Assembly (NCBI GenBank): GCA_937920585.1
Contig: CAKZSB010000026.1
Location: 83,561 to 147,560 of the forward strand
Source of the DNA: an uncultured Granulosicoccaceae bacterium
Lineage (GTDB): Bacteria; Pseudomonadota; Gammaproteobacteria; Granulosicoccales; Granulosicoccaceae
Direction of reading: 5' to 3'
Length of the DNA: 64,000 nt
The notes beneath the pieces are model-generated. The model saw only the letters and a program-made list of their open reading frames with translations, did not search any database and was not told the origin of the DNA. A program made the position numbers and the translations under genes. Positions 9,111-17,271 of the stretch are shown here, piece after piece (position 1 is the first letter of the stretch; every line of letters begins with the position of its first letter).

Positions 9111-10274
9111 TTATGCTCCCGCTTGCTCTTGTGTTTTCGCGCTTGCCGAGGCGAGCTTGTTCTTGAGGTCGCCCTCGAGTTGCTCAAGTGTCACCTCTGC
9201 CTCACGTCGCTTACGCTTGCCCTCGTCGGCGATTTTAAGGCTCTCCTCGATCGTCGCGATCAGGTTTTCGTTAGCGCGCTTGACTGATTCAATGTCAAAT
9301 ACGCCGCGCTCCATCTGCTCGCGCACTTCCCGATTGGCCTCGCGCAATGTTTCGGCATTTTTCTCGAGCAAATCGTTCGTGAGGTCGGTGGCAGCCTTAA
9401 CACTCTTGGCCGCTTGCTGAGAACGGAAAACCGTTACTGCCTGGGCCAGTTGGGTGCGCCACAGCGGTACGGTGTTGACCAGGGTAGAATCAATCTTGGA
9501 AACCAGGCCCTTGTCATTTTCCTGCACCATTCTGATCGAAGGCAAACTCTGCATGGCGACCTGGCGGGTCAGCTTCAGATCGTGAATTCGCCTTTCAAGA
9601 TCGTCGCGGGCAGTTCGGATATCACGCAATTCCTGCGATTTCAGGACTTCATCAGTACCTTGTGCCGTTTCCTGCAGCGACGGGATCTCTTTTGTATCCA
9701 GCCACACCAGTTTTTCTTCACCAGCGGCGATGTAGAGCTCGAGCGTGTGAAAATAGTCGAGGTTGGCATCGTATAGTCGGTCGAGGCTGGCAATGTCAGT
9801 CAGCAGCTTGGTTTTATGATCTTCCAGATTATCCGTAATCGAATCGATCTGCCGACGTACACCCTCGTACTCCTGAATGAATTGCACAACCGGGCGCGTA
9901 CGCCCAAACAGACGCGCAAAAAACCCGGGCTTACGATTGGGATCGAGGCCGGCAACGTCAAAACCACGCAGCACAGTCACCATATCGTTGAGAGACTTGC
10001 CGGCGGGGCCGACATCCTTGTTGCGCACGCCTTCCAGCATGTTGTCACTGATCGTAGTGAGACGCTCCTGTGCTTTACTGCCATAAAACAGGATGCTGTT
10101 CGAATCCCCCAACTCGATGTCACTCATCAGGTTTTCGATTTTGGCTCTATCGTTGGCATTGGCGGTCTCGAGCGTGACCATTTCGTTTTTGAGCTCGGGT
10201 GCAAGCATTCCCTTTAAAGACTCGACACTTTCCGCAAGCTCCTGCTCAGCGGTGTCCACTTTGTTTTCTGCCAT
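9111..10274 (-). CDS. telA: TelA family toxic-anion-resistance protein
   Basis: The 387-residue protein is highly charged, largely helical and lacks membrane segments. It contains the TelA hallmarks: FFARLFG near residue 120, the helical repeats YIAAGEEKL and LERRIHDLKLTRQVAMQ, and LVNTVPLWRTQLAQAV near 270. TelA proteins were named from tellurite-resistance plasmids, but their biochemical role is unknown; they commonly accompany XpaC. A good AGGAG lies 9 nt before the ATG. The gene is 55 bp downstream of xpaC and 1 nt upstream of the SPFH-GYF start. Confidence 0.85.
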   Translation of the reverse strand: MAENKVDTAEQELAESVESLKGMLAPELKNEMVTLETANANDRAKIENLMSDIELGDSNSILFYGSKAQERLTTISDNMLEGVRNKDVGPAGKSLNDMVTVLRGFDVAGLDPNRKPGFFARLFGRTRPVVQFIQEYEGVRRQIDSITDNLEDHKTKLLTDIASLDRLYDANLDYFHTLELYIAAGEEKLVWLDTKEIPSLQETAQGTDEVLKSQELRDIRTARDDLERRIHDLKLTRQVAMQSLPSIRMVQENDKGLVSKIDSTLVNTVPLWRTQLAQAVTVFRSQQAAKSVKAATDLTNDLLEKNAETLREANREVREQMERGVFDIESVKRANENLIATIEESLKIADEGKRKRREAEVTLEQLEGDLKNKLASASAKTQEQAGA

Positions 10275-10329
10275 TTAATACTCTCCTAAAAATTGGGTTT
10301 CCAGCGCGGCGTGATGCGCTGTAATCGGG

Positions 10330-11196
10330 TCAGACCCCTTCTTTTTCCAGCTGCGTTTGCAACACTTCGATTTGAACGTCCAGTTCGGTTAGATTGTTTT
10401 CGAGCAAGCGTTCTTTCTGCTCGGCTATAACCGTCTCCATTGTGCCTAATACGGCTCTGAAATTTTCTTCGAGCTCACCGCTCTGATTACTTGGATGGGT
10501 AGCGGCATAACCCTCGGTTACCCGGCGAGCGCCATCGAGATAAACTTTCAGAAATTTTCGCGCACGACGCAAATCGCGAGGATCATCCTCGACGATATCA
10601 GTAATTTCACGAATGCCGCCCACAATACCGTGCAGCCGTTGCTTCAGCTCCAGATTGCGAATCTGGTCGGCAGCACTCTCGATACCGGCAATTTTGCCAT
10701 CTGCCTCATTGAGGATCTCAATCACTTCTTCGGACGTTACCCCGATCGCCGGTGCATCGGGCAGCGAGCGCGAAGGATCGAGGCCATAGACCAGGAACGA
10801 GCCCAGCGATGAGGCCATACCCACGATCAGTGCGGTCGGGATTGAATGTTTGACAACCAGCAGCGCGACGATCGCCATCGCGAGCCCCACTACACCATGC
10901 CCCAACAACTTGTACGGGACGGTGCTGAGGCGCCGAACGATTTTGCGCCGCCGCGACTCGACCTCCAGTGTTAGCCCGTGACGGACCAGTTGCGCGCCCA
11001 CCATCGCCAGCGCAAACCCGACCGCCGCGCCAAAGGCAACCCGCACGTTGCCGTAGAGCACGCCATACAGACTGGCGAACAGTACGGGCAACGGCAAAAG
11101 ATACAATAACAAGGCACGGCTGGCGGAAAAGACCGGCTTTTTACTTGTCTTGCCCCCAACCCGCCGCGCACCACCCGGTGAGGTTCGGGTAGTCAT
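10330..11196 (-). CDS. xpaC: XpaC family protein (5-bromo-4-chloroindolyl phosphate hydrolysis family)
   Basis: The 288-residue protein has about four hydrophobic segments in its first half (about 28-50, 53-71, 100-116, 118-137) and a charged helical C-terminal half (about 150-288). Length, topology, the EILNEADGKI segment and the adjacent telA gene fit the XpaC family. The family name comes from an X-phos phenotype in Bacillus; true function is unknown. Its ATG overlaps the stop of the small upstream ORF (ATGA), so translation is probably coupled. Confidence 0.75.
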   Translation of the reverse strand: MTTRTSPGGARRVGGKTSKKPVFSASRALLLYLLPLPVLFASLYGVLYGNVRVAFGAAVGFALAMVGAQLVRHGLTLEVESRRRKIVRRLSTVPYKLLGHGVVGLAMAIVALLVVKHSIPTALIVGMASSLGSFLVYGLDPSRSLPDAPAIGVTSEEVIEILNEADGKIAGIESAADQIRNLELKQRLHGIVGGIREITDIVEDDPRDLRRARKFLKVYLDGARRVTEGYAATHPSNQSGELEENFRAVLGTMETVIAEQKERLLENNLTELDVQIEVLQTQLEKEGV

Positions 11197-11345
11197 TTCG
11201 ACAGCTCAATCGCGGTACCCGATTGATCATTATCCCAGCTGTGCATGAAAGCACTGCAGGAAGTTCCGCCCACCGACAAAACCAGCACCGCGATTCCAAT
11301 TGTTTTTTTGAGTAACTCGGGCATTGCCACGCTCATCTGCTCCAT
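11193..11345 (-). CDS. Small exported or membrane peptide coupled to xpaC
   Basis: A short frame on the minus strand, from ATG 11345 (or in-frame ATGs at 11336 and 11324) to a TGA that overlaps the xpaC ATG by four bases. It encodes up to 50 residues: a Lys pair, a hydrophobic core GIAVLVLSVGG and then SCSAF, followed by a polar tail ending ELSK. This looks like a signal peptide or lipoprotein precursor, although the residue three before the Cys is Gly, so the lipobox is imperfect. GGAG lies just before the 11336 ATG. Overlap with xpaC and the signal-like sequence support a real gene; no homologue is recognised. Confidence 0.5.
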   Translation of the reverse strand: MEQMSVAMPELLKKTIGIAVLVLSVGGTSCSAFMHSWDNDQSGTAIELSK

Positions 11346-11778
11346 ATCTGGGGAAACTTGCCATTTTTAGGAAAAATTTCAAGCACTTGAAACTCTTTCC
11401 TTCTGCCCCAAACCCGGCAATTCTACCAGATTGTCCTGACGAAACCGGTAAAAGCCTGTAAATCCTGTACGGTACTACACCTCATTTGGTTGACAAGTAG
11501 TTTCATTGCCCAATTACACACCTCAATGCCTGCTCGTCTCAATCACTCGACCCAATCATCAAAGATTGTCACCAACCTAAAGCTCAAATGCGAAGCGCCG
11601 CTAGAGCGGGTTTGAAGCGCTGCATTTCCTTCGATTCGCACCCCCGCTGAAGCCGGGCCACGAAGCGACTCGCAGAGCATTTGACCTCGACCGGTGAATC
11701 CTGCATACGCATTGCGATATGATGTTGATTCAGTGACAGTTCTGGTTGAAACCATTCGCACCAAGAGTTCTTCATCAG
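11346..11778. other. Intergenic region between the XpaC cluster and galE
   Basis: This 433-bp stretch separates divergent genes and must hold both promoters. A TTGACA at 11490-11495 faces galE, but the hexamer 17 bp downstream (ATTACA) is poor. A TATGAT at 11718-11723 could be a closer -10 for galE, again without a good -35. No convincing coding frame or RNA structure was found. Confidence 0.4.
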
Positions 11779-12777
11779 ATGACAAACAAAACCATTTTGG
11801 TCACCGGCGGAGCCGGCTACATTGGCAGCCACACGGTCAAACAACTGGGCCAACGCGGCGAGAAAATCATCGTTCTCGATGACTTGTCTACAGGTTTCGA
11901 GGAGAGTGTGCTGTTCGGCGAAGTCGTGCAGGGCAAAACCGGCGATACCGAACTCGTCGATCGGGTTCTGGCTGACAACAACGTCGACACAGTCCTGCAT
12001 TTCGCCGCTCATACGGTGGTGCCGGAATCGGTCGAAAATCCGCTCAAGTACTACGGTAACAACACCAGCAGCACTCGCAGCCTGCTGGAGTGCTGCCAGC
12101 GCAACAACGTCAGCCACTTCATTTTCAGCTCCACAGCCGCGACTTACGGCATTCCGTCAGATGGCAAGCCATGCACTGAGGAGACGCCCACAGCGCCGAT
12201 CAACCCCTATGGGATGTCGAAGCTGATGTCCGAATATATGCTCGAAGATCTCGACAAGGCGTGCGACATGCGCCACGTGATTCTGCGTTACTTCAATGTG
12301 GCCGGCTGCGATCCGGAAGGTCAAATCGGCCAATCAACGAAAAATGCCACTCTGTTGATCAAGGTTGCCGCCGAGGTGGCCGTTGGCAAGCGGCCCGAAA
12401 TCTACGTCTACGGTACCGATTATCCTACGGCAGACGGCACCGGTGTGCGCGATTACATCCACGTGTCCGATCTGGCCTCAGCACACATCGAGGCGCTGGA
12501 CTACCTGCGCAACGGCGGAGAATCCACTCGCCTGAACTGCGGCTACGGACATGGATACAGCGTTCGTGAAGTGCTCGATATGGTCCAGAAGGTAATCGGT
12601 GGACCGATCAAAATCGTCGAACACCCACGTCGCGCCGGCGATCCGCCTGAACTGATCGCCAACGTTGACAAAATCCACCAGACACTCCAGTGGACACCGC
12701 AATACGACGACCTGGAAACCATCGTCAGAACCGCGATCGACTGGGAAAAGCGATTGCTGCAGCAAAGCGCCGCCTGA
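11779..12777 (+). CDS. galE: UDP-glucose 4-epimerase
   Basis: GalE interconverts UDP-glucose and UDP-galactose (or the GlcNAc/GalNAc pair). The 332-residue short-chain dehydrogenase-like protein has the NAD-binding GGAGYIG (about 10-16), the FSSTAATYG Ser/Thr segment, the catalytic YGMSK, and the family-typical GTGVRDYIHV and NCGYGHGYSV motifs. The ATG at 11779 is preferred to a TTG at 11746 because family members start directly before the Rossmann strand. No gal or polysaccharide genes adjoin it. It is convergent with the ADP-ribosylglycohydrolase-like gene across a strong hairpin. Confidence 0.92.
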   Translation: MTNKTILVTGGAGYIGSHTVKQLGQRGEKIIVLDDLSTGFEESVLFGEVVQGKTGDTELVDRVLADNNVDTVLHFAAHTVVPESVENPLKYYGNNTSSTRSLLECCQRNNVSHFIFSSTAATYGIPSDGKPCTEETPTAPINPYGMSKLMSEYMLEDLDKACDMRHVILRYFNVAGCDPEGQIGQSTKNATLLIKVAAEVAVGKRPEIYVYGTDYPTADGTGVRDYIHVSDLASAHIEALDYLRNGGESTRLNCGYGHGYSVREVLDMVQKVIGGPIKIVEHPRRAGDPPELIANVDKIHQTLQWTPQYDDLETIVRTAIDWEKRLLQQSAA

Positions 12778-12790
12778 CAGCTTTAAATGG

Positions 12791-13684
12791 CTAGAAGAGC
12801 GGGTGCGAAACCCGCTCTTTCAATGTCACGGGCACACCAAACGCCAGTCCGGCGATCGCGCCAAGCGCCATCGATCGCCCGCAACAATCCCCGCCGCACA
12901 GAATGTTGTCACGCACCACCGCTTCAAAACCACTGGCGTGCGCCAATAAATGCCAGACGACCGGCAAGCCCTGAATCATATGGCACGGCAAGCCGAAATG
13001 CTGTGCTGCGCCAAGTGGATCATAGTCTCCACCGGCAAATGAAAGCGCCTCTTGCAACTTAATTTGTAACTCGCCCGTGGCTATGTTGTCAGCGCTGTCG
13101 ACCAGGGCCTGCTGAAGTGACCTGCCCTGAACCAGCCGCTGAAGACAATCGAGCAAGGTAGCAGCACCATTCAACCCAACGGGATTGCGACTGTAAAGAC
13201 TTACGGCACTTGCAAGCGCGTCGGCACCTGAATCGGTACAAAATAAACCAGGAACACAAGCCAGCGGAGGCATTTGTGTGTCGTCGGCGGCGGGTTGGTC
13301 AGGCAATGCTTCTTCACCGGCAGCCAGCACAGCGGCAACGAGCGCCTTGGTGGGACGATCCGCAAATCCGCAGTAGCTGCCGCAAGGGCCAAACACACGC
13401 ATGAAAAGTTCGACATGTGCGGTGCGCTGATAACCGCCATTCGCGCACGCTACTCGTGCGGCAACTCGCGCTGCTTCGCCATAATGCGACGCGTCACCGG
13501 TGCGCTTTGACGGGTGTGCAAAATAGGCTTTCTGGCCGGCGTAGACTGATTCGTCTGGCTGGCGGAACAATACATCCCCGCTGTGGGAGATTCGCTTCAG
13601 CTGTTCCTGATCGTACATCCAGTGTAGCCCCATGGCGGCGGCATCTGCCACCAGGGCACCATTGAGCGCATCCAGCTTTTCCAT
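12791..13684 (-). CDS. ADP-ribosylglycohydrolase family protein
   Basis: The 297-residue all-helical protein opens with LNGALVADAAAMGLHWMYD, the N-terminal helix seen in ADP-ribosylglycohydrolase (ARH/DraG superfamily) proteins, and has Asp-rich segments such as TGDASHYGE and AADDTQMPP. The C-terminal IRDN-type stretch (VVRDNILCGGDCCGRSMALGAIAG) resembles the Mg-binding NxGGDxD region, but the second Asp of that motif reads Cys here (GGDCCG). Removal of ADP-ribose from a protein or small molecule is the family role; catalytic competence is uncertain because of this change. It is downstream of the kinase gene, beyond a long inverted repeat. Confidence 0.68.
   Translation of the reverse strand: MEKLDALNGALVADAAAMGLHWMYDQEQLKRISHSGDVLFRQPDESVYAGQKAYFAHPSKRTGDASHYGEAARVAARVACANGGYQRTAHVELFMRVFGPCGSYCGFADRPTKALVAAVLAAGEEALPDQPAADDTQMPPLACVPGLFCTDSGADALASAVSLYSRNPVGLNGAATLLDCLQRLVQGRSLQQALVDSADNIATGELQIKLQEALSFAGGDYDPLGAAQHFGLPCHMIQGLPVVWHLLAHASGFEAVVRDNILCGGDCCGRSMALGAIAGLAFGVPVTLKERVSHPLF
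12795..12819. terminator. Hairpin between convergent galE and ADPRH-like genes
   Basis: Perfect 10-bp stem AAGAGCGGGT / ACCCGCTCTT with a GCGAA loop. It overlaps the last codons of the minus-strand gene and lies 17 bp after the galE stop. It has only short T/A runs, but position and stability fit a bidirectional terminator. Confidence 0.65.
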
Positions 13685-13732
13685 CTTCGATCCTGCCAGT
13701 GTGTCGAGCGACTGACATCATACAGAATCGAT

Positions 13733-13762
13733 CAGTTATTGCCGCGCTTGCGGCAATAACTG
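13733..13762. repeat. 13-bp perfect inverted repeat after the kinase gene
   Basis: CAGTTATTGCCGC and its exact complement flank a GCTT tetraloop. It lies 11 bp past the kinase stop and about 50 bp before the start of the ADPRH-like gene, both on the minus strand. There is no U-run, so it may act as an mRNA-stabilising hairpin or a weak terminator between the two genes. Confidence 0.75.
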
Positions 13763-13772
13763 CGTTTGATGC

Positions 13773-15155
13773 TCAGAGAGCCAGATCGAGCAACAGTTCG
13801 TCGGCCGCCGGCGTAGTCTTCTGAGACAAATGATTGGCGATCATTTGATAGTGCCCCAACTGCTCTGCCGGTGGCAATTGGTGCACATCAGCCGCACGAA
13901 CTTTAAGCGCAACCACGTCTGTCATGGCGTCAATCTGCACCGGGTTCTTGTCACCGCGCACAAAACCGCCCTCTCCGAAACAGTCGCCCGGACCCAACAC
14001 AGCACCCAGCCCGGAGTTGTCCTGCAGACTGGCGATTCCTTCAAGAATCACATACAGATGATTATCGAGTGTGTCGCGCCCCAGTGCAGCAGATCCACCA
14101 TCGAATCTGGCGAGTGTGCTCATGGAAACGAACCGCGTCACGGTGCGAGCACTGAATCCCTGAAAAAACTTGAGCTGATTGATTATCGGCATCCAGGTTT
14201 CAAGCTCGGGGCTTAGCAGGTCCGGCGGGGCGATTTTCTCGGCGACGTCGCGCAACGCCTGAGCCATTTCGGCACCACTGGCAAACCGGTGTTGCGGATG
14301 CTTGGCCAGCGCGCGGGCCAGAATTCTTTCAAGTTCAGGTGGCAAATCTTCGCGAATGGTACGCAGCGGCGGCGCCACATCGTGCACCACGGCACGAAAC
14401 AATTCACGCACCTTGGAAGCGCGAAACAGCTGTTGCCCGGTCAGCATCTCGAACAGCACGGTACCCAGCGAGTAGATATCACTGCGAGGGCCGAGCTCTT
14501 TGCCGGTAATCTGTTCAGGCGACATGTAATTGGGTGTACCCAGCGATGGTCGTCCGTTTTCAGCAGCATCCTCTGCAGAGGTATTGATCGCGATGCCAAA
14601 ATCGAGCAGCTTTACATCACCGGAGGTCGACACCATGATATTGGCCGGTTTGATATCCCGGTGCACAATGCCCATCTGGTGTGAGAAATCGATCGCCTCG
14701 CACACTTCGGTAATTATTTGAATCACGCGATGAGGCGGCAGTTGTTGCTTGCCCTTGCCGTACTGCTTGAGCGATACGCCCTCGACGTACTCCATGACGA
14801 TGTAATTCAACGGACCGTCGACCCCAGCGTCATAGACGCTGACGATATTCTGGTGTGACAGCCGCCCGGCAGAAAGCGTTTCGGTTACGAACGCTCGTTG
14901 CGCGCCCGGCATTCTGCCGGTTTTGGCGTCTGGGGCCTGAACTTCCGAGAGCTTGATCGCCACATCGCGCGACAGGATCGCATCGTAGGCGCGATAGACA
15001 ATCCCACATGTGCCGCTGCCAATTCGGTCGAGCAGCTGATACTTGCTCACCTTGGCAGGCACAGCAAAGTCCAGCTCCCGAACAGCGCTTTGTGGTTTCC
15101 CCATTTCGGTTTCGCGTGCAGTTTGTCTCAAGGAGGTGTTTCCGAGTAGTGCCAT
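13773..15155 (-). CDS. Serine/threonine protein kinase with C-terminal cNMP-binding-type domain
   Basis: The kinase domain (about 38-305) is complete: Gly loop GSGTCG (46-51), VAIK with Lys 68, alpha-C Glu about 92, HRDIKPAN with catalytic Asp 167, DFG at 185-187 and an SPE motif. It is of the bacterial PknB/Hanks type but has no PASTA domains or membrane helix. A cyclic-nucleotide-binding-like fold occupies about 328-445, with FGEGGF preserved; the phosphate-binding Arg expected a few residues later is Asn (GDKNPVQ). The start is ATG 15155 with AGG upstream; a TTG at 15170 abuts the mpl stop. It follows mpl directly and is probably co-transcribed. Confidence 0.87.
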   Translation of the reverse strand: MALLGNTSLRQTARETEMGKPQSAVRELDFAVPAKVSKYQLLDRIGSGTCGIVYRAYDAILSRDVAIKLSEVQAPDAKTGRMPGAQRAFVTETLSAGRLSHQNIVSVYDAGVDGPLNYIVMEYVEGVSLKQYGKGKQQLPPHRVIQIITEVCEAIDFSHQMGIVHRDIKPANIMVSTSGDVKLLDFGIAINTSAEDAAENGRPSLGTPNYMSPEQITGKELGPRSDIYSLGTVLFEMLTGQQLFRASKVRELFRAVVHDVAPPLRTIREDLPPELERILARALAKHPQHRFASGAEMAQALRDVAEKIAPPDLLSPELETWMPIINQLKFFQGFSARTVTRFVSMSTLARFDGGSAALGRDTLDNHLYVILEGIASLQDNSGLGAVLGPGDCFGEGGFVRGDKNPVQIDAMTDVVALKVRAADVHQLPPAEQLGHYQMIANHLSQKTTPAADELLLDLAL

Positions 15156-15170
15156 AGCAACGCCTGTCAA

Positions 15171-16532
15171 TCAGCCGTCTCTACCGCTAAGCATAGTCAA
15201 TATTTCCTGATGTATGCCCGCAAATGAACCATTTGACATGCAGACGATTACATCTCCTGGCCCTGCAACCTCCGATAACACGGCGATCATCTCGTTCGTT
15301 GAGTGATGAACGGTGGTCGCCGCAACGCCGGATTTGCCAATTTCGGACAAGTCCAGACGCTCGGGCTGCGCGTTGTAGAGCAGCGCAATATCAGCGCATT
15401 GCAGAGCGGACGGCATGCTTTCAATATGTATGCCAGCGGCCATGGTGTTGGATCGAAAATCGACCAGCGCGATCAGCTTCGCCCCATCGCGAACCTGCGG
15501 CCGCAACGCCGACAAGGTGGCGGCAATTGCCGTGGGATGGTGGGCAAAATCATCAAACACTCGCACACCCGCTATACAGCCGATCTCTTCCAGCCGACGT
15601 TTGACACCGGCAAACTGTGCCAGTGCTTCGATCGCCAACGCAACCGGCACACCGGTGTGACGGGCGGCCGCAATAGCCGCTACAGCATTGGATAAATTGT
15701 GTTCACCGGCCAGCCCGGCGTCGACTAAAAAAGCCTTGCCGTCAGGCGCGCGAACGACTCCCCCGGCGCCCTGCTCTGTAAACGACCATGCACTGTCCTG
15801 GCTGGCGGAGAAAGACTCGGTCTGGCTCCAGCATCCCATCTCCAAGACTTCCTGCAGGTATCGATCAGCGCCGTTGACAACTATCAGGCTCTGCGCAGAT
15901 ATTGTCCGCACCAGATGATGAAACTGACGCTGGATATCGCTGATTGAATCGAAAATGTCTGCGTGGTCGAATTCCAGATTATTGAGTATCAGGGTGCGCG
16001 GCCAGTAGTGCACAAACTTCGAGCGCTTATCAAAAAAAGCGGTGTCGTATTCGTCGGCTTCCACCACGAAAAACGAGCCTGCCCCGGCTCGCGCCGACTG
16101 TCCGAAATTGCCGGGTACGCCACCGATCAGAAATCCGGGCGACATACCGGCGTATTCCAGAATCCACGCCACCATACTGCTGGTAGTGGTTTTACCGTGA
16201 GTGCCGGCAATGGCGACCACCCATTGCTGGCGAAGCACATTGTCGCGCAGCCATTGCGCGCCGGAAGTACAGTGCAAACCCAGCTCCAGCGCCCTCTCCA
16301 CTTCGGGGTTTCCCCGGCTAATTGCGTTGCCCACTACCACCACGTCGGGGAGCGGTTGCAGGTTCGCGGCGCTGTAGCCTTCCATCAAGTCGATGCCGGC
16401 TTTACGCAACTGCCCGTCCATAGGCGGATAGACATTGGCGTCAGAGCCGCTTACGCGATGGCCGGCTGCGATTGCAAGCTGCGCGACACCACCCATGAAT
16501 GTGCCACAAATGCCCGTGATATGCAGATGCAA
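15171..16532 (-). CDS. mpl: UDP-N-acetylmuramate:L-Ala-gamma-D-Glu-meso-DAP ligase
   Basis: Mpl recycles the murein tripeptide by joining it to UDP-MurNAc in the cytoplasm. The 453-residue protein starts MHLHITGICGTFMGG (MurC/Mpl-type nucleotide strand) and contains the P-loop AGTHGKTTTSSM (about 110-121), the metal-site FFVVEADEYDTAFFD, and DDFAHHPTAI in the C-terminal domain. Length agrees with E. coli Mpl (457). The upstream membrane-protein gene ends 5 bp before it, and the Ser/Thr kinase follows, giving a three-gene run. Confidence 0.94.
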   Translation of the reverse strand: MHLHITGICGTFMGGVAQLAIAAGHRVSGSDANVYPPMDGQLRKAGIDLMEGYSAANLQPLPDVVVVGNAISRGNPEVERALELGLHCTSGAQWLRDNVLRQQWVVAIAGTHGKTTTSSMVAWILEYAGMSPGFLIGGVPGNFGQSARAGAGSFFVVEADEYDTAFFDKRSKFVHYWPRTLILNNLEFDHADIFDSISDIQRQFHHLVRTISAQSLIVVNGADRYLQEVLEMGCWSQTESFSASQDSAWSFTEQGAGGVVRAPDGKAFLVDAGLAGEHNLSNAVAAIAAARHTGVPVALAIEALAQFAGVKRRLEEIGCIAGVRVFDDFAHHPTAIAATLSALRPQVRDGAKLIALVDFRSNTMAAGIHIESMPSALQCADIALLYNAQPERLDLSEIGKSGVAATTVHHSTNEMIAVLSEVAGPGDVIVCMSNGSFAGIHQEILTMLSGRDG

Positions 16533-16537
16533 GGCGG

Positions 16538-17062
16538 TCAGTCCCCGGCAATCAATTCAGGACCTGCAAACAGACTGAACACCAATAGCGTCAAAAACAT
16601 CAGCAAAAGAGCCATCGCAATGCCACGCCCGAAAGCAATGTCGAATGTGTGCTGGAAGATGTGGGCAAGCACGATCAGCGACCAGCCGTCCAGCAGCAAC
16701 ACCAGCGCGATGACCAGACCGTCGAAATTACCGTCGGCGTCAGGCGCCATATAGGGCAGCAGGGGCAACGCCACGAGATAGATGACGACAGAGGAACCGC
16801 AGATCGCACAAAAAGCCTGGTTAAACCGCGCCCTTCGATTCTGCAATTGCAGCATCAGGTGCAGAAATGCTGCTGTCAGCCCCAACGCTGCTACGCTGCG
16901 GGCCAGAGCACCACCAACCGAGTAACTGACCAGCAAACTGATCATACTGACGGCAAGCGCGAGCACAACGCTCAGCTGCAGCGCCATGGGGTGCGCCGGC
17001 AGGTCCTGAGGCTTGATGCGCAACATGGCGATTGCAACAAATTGTTTGAACAGACTCAACAA
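16538..17062 (-). CDS. Four-helix membrane protein of unknown function
   Basis: The 174-residue product has about four hydrophobic segments (about 28-48, 50-68, 90-105 and 115-135, with another at 148-168) and few charged residues. No family is recognised with certainty; the general look recalls YIP1-like small integral membrane proteins. It starts at ATG 17062, divergent from rnt, and ends 5 bp before mpl, so it probably shares the mpl transcript and may serve envelope metabolism. Confidence 0.6.
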   Translation of the reverse strand: MLSLFKQFVAIAMLRIKPQDLPAHPMALQLSVVLALAVSMISLLVSYSVGGALARSVAALGLTAAFLHLMLQLQNRRARFNQAFCAICGSSVVIYLVALPLLPYMAPDADGNFDGLVIALVLLLDGWSLIVLAHIFQHTFDIAFGRGIAMALLLMFLTLLVFSLFAGPELIAGD

Positions 17063-17271
17063 AGATCAGCCCCACCGATGGACTTTGGTCGAAAGCAGCA
17101 ATATAGCCCAGATTACCGCTGTGATTCGGTTCCAAAACGGAAACTCGATTCGAGCGAGGGCCCTAACCTGATACCATTCGACGTCAGCCATGGGAGCCGG
17201 ACCATCTGCAGCAACGACGTAAAACGCCTGAAAGCACTGATCACTTATACCCTGACGTGCGAGGCCGCTGA

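Noticed and set aside
11543..12117. Minus-strand open frames over the galE start
   Set aside because: Antisense to conserved galE codons; no motif or export signal.
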